Shown here piece by piece: positions 49,901-62,350 of a stretch of 64,000 bases of DNA. Origin of the DNA: Labia minor (taxonomy: Eukaryota; Arthropoda; Insecta; Dermaptera; Spongiphoridae). Positions within the stretch are counted from its first letter, which is position 1. Every line of letters starts with the position of its first letter. A program made the translations under genes and the position numbers. The notes under the pieces are model-generated. The model worked only from the letters and a program-made list of their open reading frames with translations, was not told where the DNA came from and did not search any database. The DNA is taken from the NCBI GenBank assembly GCA_963082975.1, contig OY720344.1:68600546-68664545 (forward strand), read 5' to 3'.

Positions 49901-51266
49901 CAAAGTATGAAACCAATTTTAAGATATCTTCAAATGTTAATAGAAATAATTACAATGGGGCATAAAGAAAGATATTAGAAACTTTTAAAAAAATTAATTG
50001 ACAAACAACAGGTCATACGTAAACTTAGAACACGTTGAAGGTAATTAAATCTAAAAATTATAAAATAGAAAAAAATGAAAATATTGAATACGAATTAAAA
50101 AATTTAATTTTAAAGTTTAATTTTAATTTCTATTTTGAATGATAGTTATTAATTTTCAATGGTAACATACATTTTCAACTTACTAGTTATATTTTATCCT
50201 AGTATAATAAACGTTAAAGTTAAACATTTGCTTATTTTAATTATCTAGAAAGGGTTTGGCACTTCCTGTTGATGATTATAAATAACCAAAGCAGTATCAT
50301 TAATAACCACGATTTGTATGGTATAATAATTTATAATCTATATTCAGATTTTCTTTTAAAATCTATTCAATAAATGTTTATTGATTATTTTAATTTTTAA
50401 TATACATTTTAATTTTTTTTTATATTTAAGTATATACTTAAAACAATTCAAGATAATTCACCTAAACACATATCGGTTTCATCTTAATATTTTGGAAATA
50501 AACTTACTTGATTGACACATTTTCTTATAGTATTTTTTTTACTAAAATGATTATATGTTATATTTGTCTTTTAAATAATATTTTAATCAAATTAAAATGT
50601 CATATTCACCAATCGATGGCCTTCATTGGTGTTGTGTTTATCTCCAGATCTTCCACTACCACCGTTTCTTGACTCGAATTGTAAGAAAACTAGTCGTGCT
50701 AATTTTCCAAGCACAAGACTCCTGATAAGACGGGGTACTGCAGTTCCACGGACTCCTCGGTGATACACATTGAGAGTGACAACAGAGAGGCCAGAAGCAA
50801 ATGATACCAGACAGATACTTACACCATAGTAAAGACCTAGTAAATTCAAAAGAAAAAACAAAACAAAATTTAATTATCAAAAAAAAATTAACAAATAAGC
50901 ATTTATATAGGTACTTTAAATTATTCACAAAAATGAAATTAAAATCTATATATAATGTATTAATAATATAATATGTATATATTTTTAACATAATTAATTA
51001 AATAATTATTATTATTTAATAATAATATTTATTATTTCCCGTATATATTTATAGAATTGATTAAATGATGTAACATGATGAATGGGCTGTTGAAATTTTT
51101 TCCAAGGTTTGTGAAATGGATCTCTACTTACTGATAAGCGGAGTTTTTTCTGTCGGCGGTAGACTCTCTCGGATTGTCATTAAGAAGACGGTCATGGAGA
51201 GGAGGGCGCTGATCCCCAGGGTCACTTTTTCCCCGGATTCGGACGGCACATAAAACACCAGTAAAG
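46915..51266 (-). CDS. Nicotinic acetylcholine receptor-type subunit, 3' half (TM1 end to C-terminus)
   Basis: Pentameric ligand-gated channel subunit. Four exons on the minus strand: 51132-51266 (end of TM1 [13 protein letters not shown] and pore TM2 [18 protein letters not shown], then [14 protein letters not shown]), 50610-50836 (TM3 [25 protein letters not shown]), 48261-48405 (cytoplasmic loop) and 46915-47132 (amphipathic helix, [21 protein letters not shown]4, ending CGSPYGP and TGA). Junction phases agree; the coding part is 725 nt. The [10 protein letters not shown] and YHRG motifs fix the family. The intracellular loop is short. The glutamate ring expected at the start of TM2 is present (SGEK). 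No ligand-binding-domain exon with Cys loop or YxCC was found upstream to 64000, so the 5' part lies beyond the window, in exons not recognised, or is lost. Subtype not assigned. Confidence 0.9.
48667..49160 (-). mobile_element. Mariner-derived MITE with long arms, in a receptor intron
   Basis: TA-flanked. The arms of about 170 bp (ggtcattcaacaagt, then cttagcctcaccgtccga) are inverted. The centre, minus strand, encodes [20 protein letters not shown] and LFPNL, the third-catalytic-Asp region of a mariner transposase distinct from that at 13685-14200. Confidence 0.85.
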
Positions 51267-51799
51267 CTGGAAATAAGAAAGGAAACGGAGGTGAACCATT
51301 AATTTAGAAAATTTGTATTTAACATCCCTTGAGTGGTTAACAGAAACTCAAGAATTTAATTAAAAGTTAGTGAAATTTAAGATTTTGTATTTTTAAAAAA
51401 CATTCAACTATTAAAAAACAAACATATATTAAAACTAGTTTCCCAGAGCGCCGGAGTATATTTTTTATTTCATTTGGATTTTCGTTTTCACAAATTGCAC
51501 TATTTAAAATAGTAATTTAAATATATATAAATATACATTTAAATATAAATAATATTGCTTACTTTGTTAATATTAATCAATAGTCGAACCCGTTGCAAAC
51601 GGTGTTTGCAATCTAAGTTTAAAATTAATTCGCAAATTAAAATGGCATATCATTGTTACAAAATTGATAGTTTTTTTCAAACCAAAAGTTTAGTTTAGTT
51701 ATTAATAGTACCTACAATTAATAAAGATAATTATTATTAAAAATCAGTTTCATTTTTCATTAAAATTTCTTGCGGATTTATAGTTTATAAACTATAGAC
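51267..51799. other. Upstream of the last recognised receptor exon, no exon seen
   Basis: AT-rich. The missing ligand-binding-domain exons are not visible here. Confidence 0.45.
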
Positions 51800-51993
51800 C
51801 AGCAGTTCCCAACGTGAAGCGTAAGCCCCATATGGGGCAATAGAAAAAATTGATGAGGGGTCGGAAATCCATTATTTAAGCTAATTAGTGAACAATTAAA
51901 AATTTTAAAAAATTATGTAAATGTAACACGGGTATATTTTAAGTTTTTAGAAACTCAGGTGGGGCATGTCATAAACAAGGTTGGGAAACAGTA
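51800..51993. mobile_element. hAT-type MITE
   Basis: CAGCAGTTCCCAAC and, inverted, TACTGTTTCCCAACC termini. Flanks CTATAGAC and CTTTAGAC match in 7 of 8 bases. It contains an imperfect palindrome around gccccatatggggc. Confidence 0.65.
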
Positions 51994-52087
51994 CTTTAGA
52001 CTAAAGTTTAATCTTTATTATATAATATTATTATAATAATAAGTATGTATTATATAACAATCGATTATATAACAATCGAATATAAAC

Positions 52088-52170
52088 AAATTAAACATAA
52101 CTAGCTGCTCAGAGCGCCTTCGGCGCTCTTCACATCTGGACGCGGACTCCGCCCCCTGTACCCCCGAGTG
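52088..52170 (-). mobile_element. Helitron-like 3' terminus, copy 1
   Basis: On the minus strand: gggtacagggggcggag, then a hairpin AGAGCGCCGAAGGCGCTCT, six bases, CTAG and a T. A hairpin followed by CTRR before T is the hallmark of a Helitron 3' end. A second copy is at 57476-57542. Confidence 0.6.
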
Positions 52171-52254
52171 ATTCATTTTTTTTAAATTCACACCAGAGAT
52201 AGTAATTATAAAGAAAAATCGAGTTTTATTGATCACTGGGAATTAGTTTTTTCT

Positions 52255-52390
52255 TAATTTAAATTTATCTATTAATGCAATAAAAAACAGATTTGGATAT
52301 AACATAAATATTTTTAATTTTATTTTATTTATAATATATAAGATATAAGAAGCGGTGGCTGAGACGTCACATAAAAATAATAAAAAGTAA
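52255..52390 (-). repeat. Family A fragment
   Basis: taatgcaataaaaaacagat through ataaatatttttaatttta and a changed gacgtcac block; both ends are missing. Confidence 0.6.
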
Positions 52391-52399
52391 GAAAAAAAT

Positions 52400-53350
52400 T
52401 ATTTTTTCACTTTTCTCAAAAAGTATTTATTGTTTTCCAATGAATTTCATGCTATTAATAGATTAGCCCGAGGGCTATCCAATGGCATTGGAATGACCCA
52501 AATCGCATAAGTCGTTTAGGAGGAGTATTTGATAGAACTGTCTTTTAAATATATAGATTTTTATGTATATTAAGGTATTATTAAATATATATATATAATT
52601 TACATCATAATTAATATTTTAAGTTATATATATTAAGAATAGTATTTTTGAATTGAGAATTGTTAAATTTTAAATATATAAAATAAAAATTTATTCATCT
52701 GTAATAATTCAAATAAAAAAAGTAGATTAAATAATAATTAAATAATAATAAACTTTTCTTTTTAAATTCTGTTAGAAATAATTGAAAAATTTTATTATTT
52801 AAAAGGTTATGTTTTAAGCGTTAGGGCGTTAGGGCATTGATATTTCACTGTATTCTTTTTTATGGTATTTGACTTTATATGTCATGAAATTAAATGAATA
52901 TATTGTTTTATTGGGTTGTTTTTATAGTAATGTAAAATATTATTCAAACACATTCAATCATATAAACTGTTTATGTTATTTAATCAACTTGAGTATTAAA
53001 TACATAATATGAAAATCTAGAATATAGTTTCATGTAAGAATTCACTATCTAAGTATAAAGAACATTAAAAGATTTAGATATAAAATATATAATAAATTTA
53101 GAAATATAACTTTTATAGAAAATGAGAGGCCTGAATGAAATACTAATATTTAGATACAAAAGACGTTCTCTTCTTTAAGAATTAATTTGGTTGGTTATGT
53201 TAAACATTCCACCTAGACCTAAGCCCATTTCATTAATGACATTCTCCCTTGAGCTCTTGAAATTGTCAAAATCTGAGCACAATACTTGCCTTCCCCTCCC
53301 CAAAATTATGCACTATATATATATATATATATATATTCTCATTTATTACA
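52400..53350. other. AT-rich sequence, no gene seen
   Basis: Ordinary AT-rich DNA ending in a (TA)n run at 53313-53336. Confidence 0.5.
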
Positions 53351-53972
53351 GACCGACGATAGTAAGGGAGGTATTGTTTTCACACCAGATTTCACATGTG
53401 GAGATTTTTACATATCTCCACGAATCTCGCATTTTATTAACAGAAAAAAGTATTTTTAGCATGATGTCTGTCCGTCCGTCCGTCTGTCCGCCTGTGTGTC
53501 TGTTTAGATGTGTACAGCTTGAACGGCTCACCGGATTTTGATGAAAATTTGATATATTTACTTAATACATCAATATGATGAATTGATCTTTTGGAAACCG
53601 GAAGTGGTAGTATTAGCGATCGTCGATAGGAAGGGAAGAGTTATTTTCACACCAAATTTCACATGAGGAGATATTTTACATATTACCACGAATGCACTTT
53701 GTATTGGTTTTATCCTCGAGAAAAATCATCTTTATTAGTTTTTTCTTAATTTAAAATTATATGACGTCATCCAGCCATTCATGACGTCACAGCCTGGTCT
53801 TACATATATATATATTATAAATAAAATAAAATTAAAAATATTTATGTTATATCCATATCTGTTTTTTATTACATTAATAGATTTTTTAAAATTATTTGAA
53901 ATAGTTTCTGTAGCTGGAAATTAATTTACTTCAAACCGGCGGTCGGTTCGGATCTGGCCACAGGTCAACTTA
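53351..53972 (+). repeat. Family A repeat, near full length
   Basis: gaccgacgatagtaaggg at the left, ggccacaggtcaactt at the right, (GTCC)n tract near 53466-53492. A (TA)n run precedes it at 53313-53336. Confidence 0.8.
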
Positions 53973-54989
53973 TTTTAATATTCTTTGGAAATTGATAAAT
54001 AAAGTATGAAAGTCTTATCAACATTATAAATAAGTTTATAAATAAACATAATTAAATTAAATTAATAACTTTTATAGTAAATTATTTAAATTAAAATATA
54101 TTTGATTATTAGAAATTCAAAAATTAATAAAAATCTTTTGTATTCACTGTCAGGGGCACATTAATCAATTTCTATGGTTAACTTGCTCCCCTCCCCCCTT
54201 CCATGTCGCGCGAGGATTCACCTCATGCCACTCGTAAACATAAATCCATTACTGTTTTATACAAAAAATTATCTCTAACTTTTTTATTATTTTTTTTTAA
54301 TGAAGTTTATTTTTAATGTTTAAACAAATTCCAAAGAAATATTTGAATTCTGTAGGTCATGAAATATAAAGATTTAAAATTATTTTTAACTTTTAACTAT
54401 TATAAATAGTTAATGAATTTTTATCGTTTTAATCTCTCTCTCTCTATTGTGACTAATCAATTATAATATTAATATTATTAATTTCTTCTTATAAGTATTC
54501 TAAATTATATCAATTATTTTAAATAATAATTTAATTAAAATATAATTAATATTTTAATTTTAATTTATAGACATCTATAATTTTTTTGTATGCCTGAGAA
54601 TGTGTTATATTTAACATCAATTAATTAGTTTACTTTTTAATGATTAAGTGAGTAGGAGGTTTTTAAAAATTGTCTTCTTCTCGTGAAGGAAAAAAACATT
54701 TAATCTTCTGAAAACATGGGCCATGATAGAATTAAAAGAGGAAAAGAAGACACTTAATAAGATGAAAGAAAAAAAAAATTATCAAGTGAATCTAGATAAG
54801 AAACTTTTATTAATTTTAAAATTGATTTACTTGAATTTAGGCTGAAAATTTATACATACATTTTTAATTTATTTAGTAATTTCTTCAGCGATGTTTCTTC
54901 TGACCAGGGAAGATGTCACATTTACATAATTTACCCATGGAATTTTCAGTTTATTATTTATTGAGAAAATAATAAAAAAATAATATTGA
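53973..54989. other. AT-rich sequence, no gene seen
   Basis: A C-rich patch at 54188-54240 has no readable frame. A CT run lies at 54433-54446. Confidence 0.45.
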
Positions 54990-55215
54990 AATTAATGAAT
55001 ATTGTGAGGACCATGGTGAGTGAACTCGGTGCTGGTCGGACGTGCGTCGCATCGCTGCTGATTCCTATCCGATTTCCTTGGGATATTTGTTAAAAACGGC
55101 AGTAAGTTTTATATTATCTTACTCATTTTGAAGTGCTCTTTCAAATGGAGCGCATTTAGAGTCAATTGCTGCCAAGGTGGATACGATGAGCCCTGAATGG
55201 TTAATTCTGGGTATT
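54990..55215. other. Unexplained GC-richer segment
   Basis: Plus strand: ATG GTG AGT GAA CTC at 55013 opens 25 codons (VSELGAGRTCVASLLIPIRF). A donor-like GGCA|GTAAGT lies at about 55098. It may be a non-coding or coding 5' exon, or part of the LINE 5' region that follows. Confidence 0.3.
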
Positions 55216-55329
55216 GAGATTGATGGGTCTATGGACTCACACACACATTAATAAATTTAATTTAGTGCTAATCATTCTTAATGATAATGACTACTATTTT
55301 TATTTTTAAATTTTTTTTCTAACTAAGCC

Positions 55330-57130
55330 GAGCCAGGGTTCATCGTTCTACCAAACAAGTACCCCACTTCATCTCCCCCCTCTACCACTCCTGTTTTAAA
55401 TCCTTTATCTATTTATTTATTTCTATTAACATCTAATCCCGATTAATATTTACTAATATTATCAAATAAATAAATAACACTTTCCTTTGTCCTATCGGTC
55501 GCTTGCGTCGGGCGGTTCGGTATACGCGCTGGGGGATCTTACCAGTTCCCTGGGGGGCTCATAACTTGTGAGCATATGGTTTGAGGTTCCGTGCCATATC
55601 AAGTATTGCTTCCACTTACTTGTACTAGATATCTTTCTGTTATCTTTCCTATCTGGCCTCCCTTGGCCAACTCTTGTTTCTTCCGAACCGATGCTATTAG
55701 GTTTTCGAGGGCTAAGGGTCTTTCACTTTTCACTCATTACTATCTTTTTCGATAATACAAAAGAAGATAAGACGGAGCAAATGGGAATAGACCCATTCAA
55801 AAAAAGCAGCAAGCTTCTTCGTTCACCAGTTCTACAGAGGCGTAATAGTGAAGGAGATATGACAAATCTAGAGAAACTGCAACAACGTCAGACATCCTTA
55901 AGAGAGAAACAATCTAAACCTCCAGAGAAGACCGTTGAAACGCTCGTGTTGATGACCAAAAATTCTTAACTTGGGAAAATACAAAACCTTCTTGTATTAG
56001 CAGAGCAAAAGGAAGATGAACAGATTCTAGCTATCCGGAAATGATAATTGCTGTGGCTAAACAAAAAAATATAAGCAACGATGTCAAAAACAACATTAAC
56101 ACCATTGAGGAGATCCTAGAAACAACCAAGGTATACCGGAAAATGAGAAATGAAGCTATAGAAGGCTTAAAATTATTAGATCTCAATAACCTAACAAATA
56201 CCGATCAACAAAAAGAAAAAAAGGAAAGTAAAAAACGATCAGCCGGAAGCCCGCTGGCAATGAACGAAGAAAGAAGAAAAAAGTCAAACACGAACCTAGA
56301 ATTGGGAAAAGAAAAACCATCCCAACAAATGGATACTTTTACAACAGTCAATTCAAGGAAAAGGAACAGAAATACTGGGACAGAAAAACAATATAACAAA
56401 ACCGACAAGGAAATCATGACAAAAAATACTGGACAATCGAACACAGCAAGGAAAAAGTTAAAAGGGAAACCAGACGCTATTCTAATCAAACCAATTGATG
56501 GACAATCGTATGCCGATGCACTGCGAAAAATTAGGACAACGGTGAATCCTGAAATTACAGACCCCAAAATCAAATCCTTGCGGAAAACGAGGGAAGGAGG
56601 AATTTTATTTGAACTAGCGGCTGAATCAAAGAACAACGAGCTGTTTAGAGCAGAATTCCAAAAAGCTCTAGGGGCGGGTGTAATTATTAAGGGGTTAGAG
56701 CCAAAGACTAAAATAGAAATTCGGGACCTGGACTATTGAGCAATAAAAGAAGAGGTCGTGCAATCTATTAATACCCACCTGAAACGAGAAAGTGAGAGCA
56801 ACGTATTCCTGACTAATCCAAACTCCAGACAGCAAGTCTTAGCTATTGTCGAGCTACGCACTAGAGATGCAAACGAGCTATTAAAAACAGGAAAAATTAA
56901 AATAGGATTTGTACTCTGTAGAATAAGAGAAAGAATAAACGTAGTTCAGTGCTTTTCATGTTTTGGTTTTGGACACTTCCAAACAAATTGTAAAGGACCT
57001 TTCAGACGTAAAGAGGGCATGTGCCTTAAATAATGTGGAGGAAATAACCATATGAAGAAGGACTGCAATAAAACCCCTAAATGTGTCATGTGAGAAGAAA
57101 GAAATCTTAAACCTGAAGAAGAAGTGGCCC
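55330..57130 (+). mobile_element. LINE 5' region with zinc-knuckle ORF1, decayed
   Basis: Text before 55780 is GC-richer and non-coding, like a LINE 5' UTR. ORF1 starts about 55781 (MGIDPFKKSSKLLRSPVLQR), shifts frame near 56030, runs through a basic middle (56041-56739), a Gag-like RNA-binding fold (DGQSYADALRKIRTTV... LEPKTKIEIRDLD), and CCHC knuckles CFSCFGFGHFQTNC and CGGNNHMKKDC, then PKCVM. In-frame stops occur at 55967, 56737, 57031 and 57091; two of them fall in or beside the knuckles. R1-type LINEs have this layout. Confidence 0.72.
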
Positions 57131-57472
57131 ACATCTTAATCGAGCTAGGAAAAGAGATGGGGTTTGAAATTAATAGTGATAAGAAAAAATATTTAGTAAC
57201 AAAGAGGAACAGTATTAACATACAAAATCTTAATATACAAAATGAAGAATTTGAATATGTAGAAAAATGGAATGTAATCACGAAGGATAATAATATTTGA
57301 GAAGAATTTAAATCGAGGTTGCAATCGGGAAACCCCTGTTATCATACAGTAAAGAGGCTTATCTCATCAAAATTATTATCAAAGGAAATCAAAATTAAAA
57401 TATATAAAACAATTATTTTGTCTATTGTATTATATAGATGTGAGGCATGGTCTATGACCTTAGGAGATTAGA
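57131..57472 (+). mobile_element. LINE reverse transcriptase fragment of a different family, joined to the ORF1
   Basis: LGKEMGFEINSDKKKYLVTK, a stop at 57298, then EEFKSRLQSGNPCYHTVKRL and ISSKLLSKEIKIKIYKTI followed by YRCEAWSMTLGD. This is the tail of the RT core as found in RTE/Jockey-type LINEs, and it overlaps in sequence with the 5' end of the fragment at 18430-18872. Everything between ORF1 and the RT tail is missing. Confidence 0.7.
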
Positions 57473-57475
57473 GTG

Positions 57476-57542
57476 GGGTACAGGGGGCGGAGCCCCCGTC
57501 TAGGTGTAAAGAGCGCCGAAGGCGCTCTAAGCAGCTAGTTAG
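57476..57542 (+). mobile_element. Helitron-like 3' terminus, copy 2
   Basis: ggggtacagggggcggagcc, hairpin AGAGCGCCGAAGGCGCTCT, aagcag, CTAG, then T. It abuts the LINE fragment directly and is an inverted copy of 52088-52170. Confidence 0.6.
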
Positions 57543-57636
57543 AAATAAAAATAAAATATATTTTCAAAATTAAAATTTAATTTCCTATTCTATCATCTAT
57601 AACATATATTTCATATAACATTATCACCGTCTAGTG

Positions 57637-57903
57637 CAGTGATTCTCAAAATGGGCGCTGGAGCGATCCAGGGGGGCGGTGATGGCCACAAAAGGGAAAA
57701 TTACTTGTATATTACTTTTCTATTCTGAGATCAATAAATTGATATATAAATTCAATGTTTCTAATTTACACCTTTATTTATAATATTTTGCAAATAGGTA
57801 GATTTATCTTTCTGTTTAATTGTTATTAAAATTATAAAAAGTTAATTTCTAAGAGGGCGCTGAGTAAATTTTTTTCTTGACCAATTAAGTTTGGGAACCA
57901 CTG
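57637..57903. mobile_element. hAT MITE with perfect 8-bp target duplication
   Basis: Ends CAGTGATTCTCAAAATGGG and, inverted, CAGTGGTTCCCAAACTT. GTCTAGTG flanks both sides (57629-57636, 57904-57911). Non-coding. Confidence 0.88.
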
Positions 57904-57911
57904 GTCTAGTG

Positions 57912-58791
57912 CATCAGTCATTTTTTGATTGATCTAGAAATTTAGAAATTTATATATTTTCAAAATATTGAAATTATTTATTATTTTTAAGAATAGTAGT
58001 TTTTTATTGCAATTTTATAAGAATATTAATTAATTGATTTATAATAATACTAAATATACTATATAATAATTGTATAAATAATATATTTGTATATAGCAAG
58101 AAAGAGAGAGAGAGAGAAATATTTAAAATAAATAACTAAAAAATTTTCATTGTTTGCTTTATTATATTGATAATTAAATAGTTTTATAATATTATAATTA
58201 TAATTTGAAAATTTAATCGATTTTAACCATTGAAATTAATTTTTTTTAATAATTTATTATATTTGAATTTATAATGATATGTTATGATAAAAATTAATGA
58301 TATAGGTTTTATTTTATTTTTTTTTACTTTATGATAATTTTATTTTAAAACTTTATTTATTAATTTAAAATATTTATATAATTGACTTCTTTAGAATTTT
58401 AATTTTCTAATAAAATATTAATATATATCATATATTTCGTTTTTTATTTATATATACCAAGAATAATGGTAATATTAGATAAGAATATTATATTATGTTC
58501 TAATTTTTATATACGCAATTAAAGCGGGTCTTTTCAGAATAATTCGTTTGGTTAAAATATTTTTTCTTTTAAGAACGAATAGTCAACTCCGTTCCTTGGA
58601 AAACGATATAATAATAAAAAAAATTTTTTTTTTAGTTTGCTTTGTACAGTGAATAAGACAAGACAAGTTGACTGAGTGAGTGATGGTAACTAATTAAATA
58701 CCTATTTTATTTATTTTATTAAATTATCCAGTAATTTTAATTATAAATAGTATTTGTTTTCTATTCTTTAAATGTAAATATTTGCTTGAAG

Positions 58792-58824
<33 letters not shown>

Positions 58825-59193
58825 GATATATTTGATTGCAATTTCTTTTCCATTCAATCTTATTTGAAAATGAAATAGTTATTTTTTAATTATAATTAAT
58901 ACTTAAGATAAATTAATCAACTATTTTATCAATTTTAATATTATTAATGATAATTTAACAAATTTTAAATGCAATTTACTTTTATATTGTCTTTAAATAT
59001 TTATATCGATTTTTTTTCTTTTTTATGCCGTTCGAAAATAAAAATTGTTTTAAGGATAATGGAAATTTTTCAAAAGTGATTTATAATATTCATTTATTTT
59101 TATTTTTCTAATATATAATATGAAATAATATACATGTATTTAATTAATAAACTATTTTTTTCACTTAAAGTAACTCGCTAATAGTTATTAACC

Positions 59194-59238
<45 letters not shown>

Positions 59239-60747
59239 TTAATTTAATTTTTTTTTTATAATATTGATTAAAAAACTAAACAAGCGTGTCTACATCACTT
59301 CCATTATATCTCCAAAGGTAAATTATTTATAATAATCAAACATGATAATAATCTATAATATTTAATAAAATAATTAAGATTTAATTTATTTTAAACTTTA
59401 TTTTATAAATGTTATCCAAATGTAATTTCTTTCATTCTTCTCTCTATTTTCAAGAGTTTTGCAATTTTCATTAATTTGTTTTCATCTAAATAATAGTTAT
59501 GTTAATGGTTGACCATGATTTTGCATTGTTTAAAATTTAAATTTTTTATCTAACTAGTATTTTTATGAATTGGATAGTTCAAATGACGGCCTGAATATTA
59601 AGATTGTAGCTACCAAAGTTTATTATATTAATATAAACTTATACTAAAATATACTAAAATGTATATTTTTTATATTTATAAATTGGTATTTATTCATACA
59701 AAATAATCTTTTGTAATTCTTCAATTTTCTATAATTGTTTTCTAATATCCAAAATTCTCCACCAATTTACCAAGTATATTTGGATAGATAAAAAAAAGAA
59801 TAGTTCAAGATATTAAGATAATAACAACTCCTACTTTAATCAATGATTACTAACTTGGGATACGCCCCCTTGGCAGGTCACAGGAGAAAATTTATATTGA
59901 AAAAACAATAGTCAGATTTTCTTTGGAATATGTAATGTGTTTTGATGTTATTTAAAATTATTTTTTAAAATATATTTATGAAATTAAAATGTTTCTAGAA
60001 TGTGGGACGCAATATTTTCTTATTGATTTAAATAATGATGCTAGCTAAAGATAGGTAAATTAAGAATGAAAAGAATATTAATAAATATAATTAATTAGAT
60101 TATATTTATCGTATTTCTATTAAATTAAATTCATTTTTTGGTTGACTACTGTTGGATATTTTGTTGGTACTTACTAAAGCGGATAATTTTGAGAAAATAC
60201 TGATTTATTCTAAATTGTGTCGTAAATTTGTCATGGATAATACAATCTACTCTTAATCCTCTTGTGTTGATTGTTAAATGGACAGCTTAAGATGTTAATG
60301 TGAGATGACAAAAGGAGATTAGAGAGATGGATTTTCTTTGGTTCTAGTCAGTACATTTAATCTTACAACAGTATATAGGAGCTGATTAAATTATTCATTC
60401 ATCGAGAGTAGTCAATTTTTTAACTTAAAAAGATAACTTTTTGTTTTTGTTTTTGAAAATAATATATTATTTATTGTATTTTTTATATTTATAAAAAATG
60501 CAACAAATTATCAATATTTTTAATTAAAATTTTAAAAACACTTCTAGAGATTCTGTTTTCATCCCATACTGAAAAGAATTTAATATTTACTTCTTTACTG
60601 TATTTTGCTTAATTGAAACGCACACATTATTATTATTATTATTATTTCTTCCCCTTCTACTAATTAAATCTTCTTGTCACTCATTCCCACATCTTACAAA
60701 CCTTTACGAATCGACCCAATTGTTTCACATTTACAATCATAGAAAAT
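57912..60747. other. Gene desert
   Basis: AT-rich with (AG)n at 58104-58118 and (TA)n at 58794-58820 and 59202-59232. No coding segment seen. Confidence 0.55.
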
Positions 60748-61026
60748 TCATCCAATCCTTCTGAAATTGGGTATTAAATGGTGCACTCTGCCATATTTAA
60801 TACAAACTTGCAGATGTCTGTTATTTTTCCCCATATACTGTGGTCTCTTAGGACTAACCTCACTATCCATTGGCTGAATATTATACCTACCTTTGCATTT
60901 GAGGAACTCTGATTGTAAAGTAGACTTATTCGGGCCAATTATTAACATACCTTTTTCCCTCAACAGTTTCATTGAACTGAAATTGATTTGGGAATTTCTC
61001 TTAAAGTACTTATAACCGGTTTTCAT
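60748..61026 (-). pseudogene. Possible Gag-like relic with a broken zinc knuckle
   Basis: A 92-codon ORF, basic, containing CIKYGRVHHLIPNF. This fits a CCHC knuckle (C-x2-C-x4-H-x4-C) in which the second and last Cys have become Tyr and Phe by single-base changes. It could be a retroelement Gag remnant; a chance ORF is the alternative. Confidence 0.3.
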
Positions 61027-61280
61027 AGTAAATAATTTAATAACTAAATCATTTTTAGAAATTCCAAAAACAAATATAATTAAATTTGCTAATCATCTGA
61101 TATTTTAAAATTAAAATAAATGAAATAATACCGGCAAATAAATTCAATTATTATATACATTTAGATATAATCTTTAATCACTTTTTTTTTAAATTTTATT
61201 GCCTTTTGGAATCTCTACCTATTTTAACCAGCCTTCTCATTTTATTTGAAATTCATTATTAATTATTAAATATAATTGAA

Positions 61281-61361
61281 TTTGGAGCCGATCGATTCCT
61301 CGATCTCAAGTTCGTTGAACCAGGAGGGTAATAATAACCACGACGGTACTCTCCTGGTCTC
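61281..61361. other. Codon-like GC-richer segment on both strands
   Basis: Minus: MRPGEYRRGYYYPPGS continuing TNLRSRNRSAPN to a TAA (35 codons from an ATG at about 61361). Plus: EFGADRFLDLKFVEPGG then stop. The surroundings are AT-rich and non-coding. It may be a terminal exon of a gene whose other exons were not found. Confidence 0.35.
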
Positions 61362-62350
61362 ATATTAATATAATATAAACATATACATTCTTATATTACC
61401 AAAATTTTTGTAAATATTTTGTACTGTGTGTTCATTCTAAAGCGAATATTATCTTCTAAAGGAACATCAAAAAGTTAGTTAAAGTAAAGTAAATAAGTTT
61501 TATAATTAATTTTATGTACGAAGAAATTGTTTAAGGGAAGCAATTTCATCTGTTTTCAACAATTAATTAATATAGTTTTTACATGTGAAGTGTTTAAAGT
61601 AAAAGAAAAAAAATGAATAATTCTATGATTTTTTTTAGTTTATAAATATGGAGTATTATATTTTGCATATATAGGACGAGTACGATGAATAACAATAGGT
61701 AGAATATAACAAAAGATAAATGTTTCAACATTTGCATTCATCAAGAAAAAATGTAATCTTTGAGATTTTTATCTTTTTTTTTTTTTAATTATTATATTTA
61801 AAGGGAGAAAATGCAGAGTGGTTTTCAACATTGAAGTAATGACACTTAAAAAGAAATGAAATCAATATGATTGATTTAAAAATAAAATCTTGTATCAAAT
61901 ATAGAAAATTTGTGATATAAACAAGACACGGGGGATTGATGTCAATAGTTCAAATAGTCGTTTTATAAACTTTAGCACTATCATTCCCTTTCACGCCATT
62001 TCCATTTACAAAATATATCTTTTTAATTATTGTAAATTATTTAGATAGAATTAACTAATTTAATTTAAATAAATCCATTAATATATTTTTTATAATTGTA
62101 AATTTTTTTTTAAATGTATGAATAATATTTTAATATTTTATTATTTATTCTCTTATAATGTTTAAAATATGGAAACATTTTTATACGCTAAAGCGCATCG
62201 TCTCTGCAAACATTGTATATACATATTTATTATAAATAAAATGTTTTTATAAAGTATACAAGCTATTAGTTGAAGCCGAAAGAAGTCTTCCTGCTAAATA
62301 GAATAACAACAATTTCCACAGAAAATGGTTAAAATATAATATACATTTTT
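61362..62350. other. AT-rich sequence, no gene seen
   Basis: No repeats or coding segments recognised. Confidence 0.5.

Noticed and set aside
53191..53541. 116-codon plus ORF
   Set aside because: It crosses a (TA)n run and the family A left end; no protein-like character.
56205..56636. 143-codon minus-strand ORF
   Set aside because: Antisense shadow of the basic LINE ORF1.
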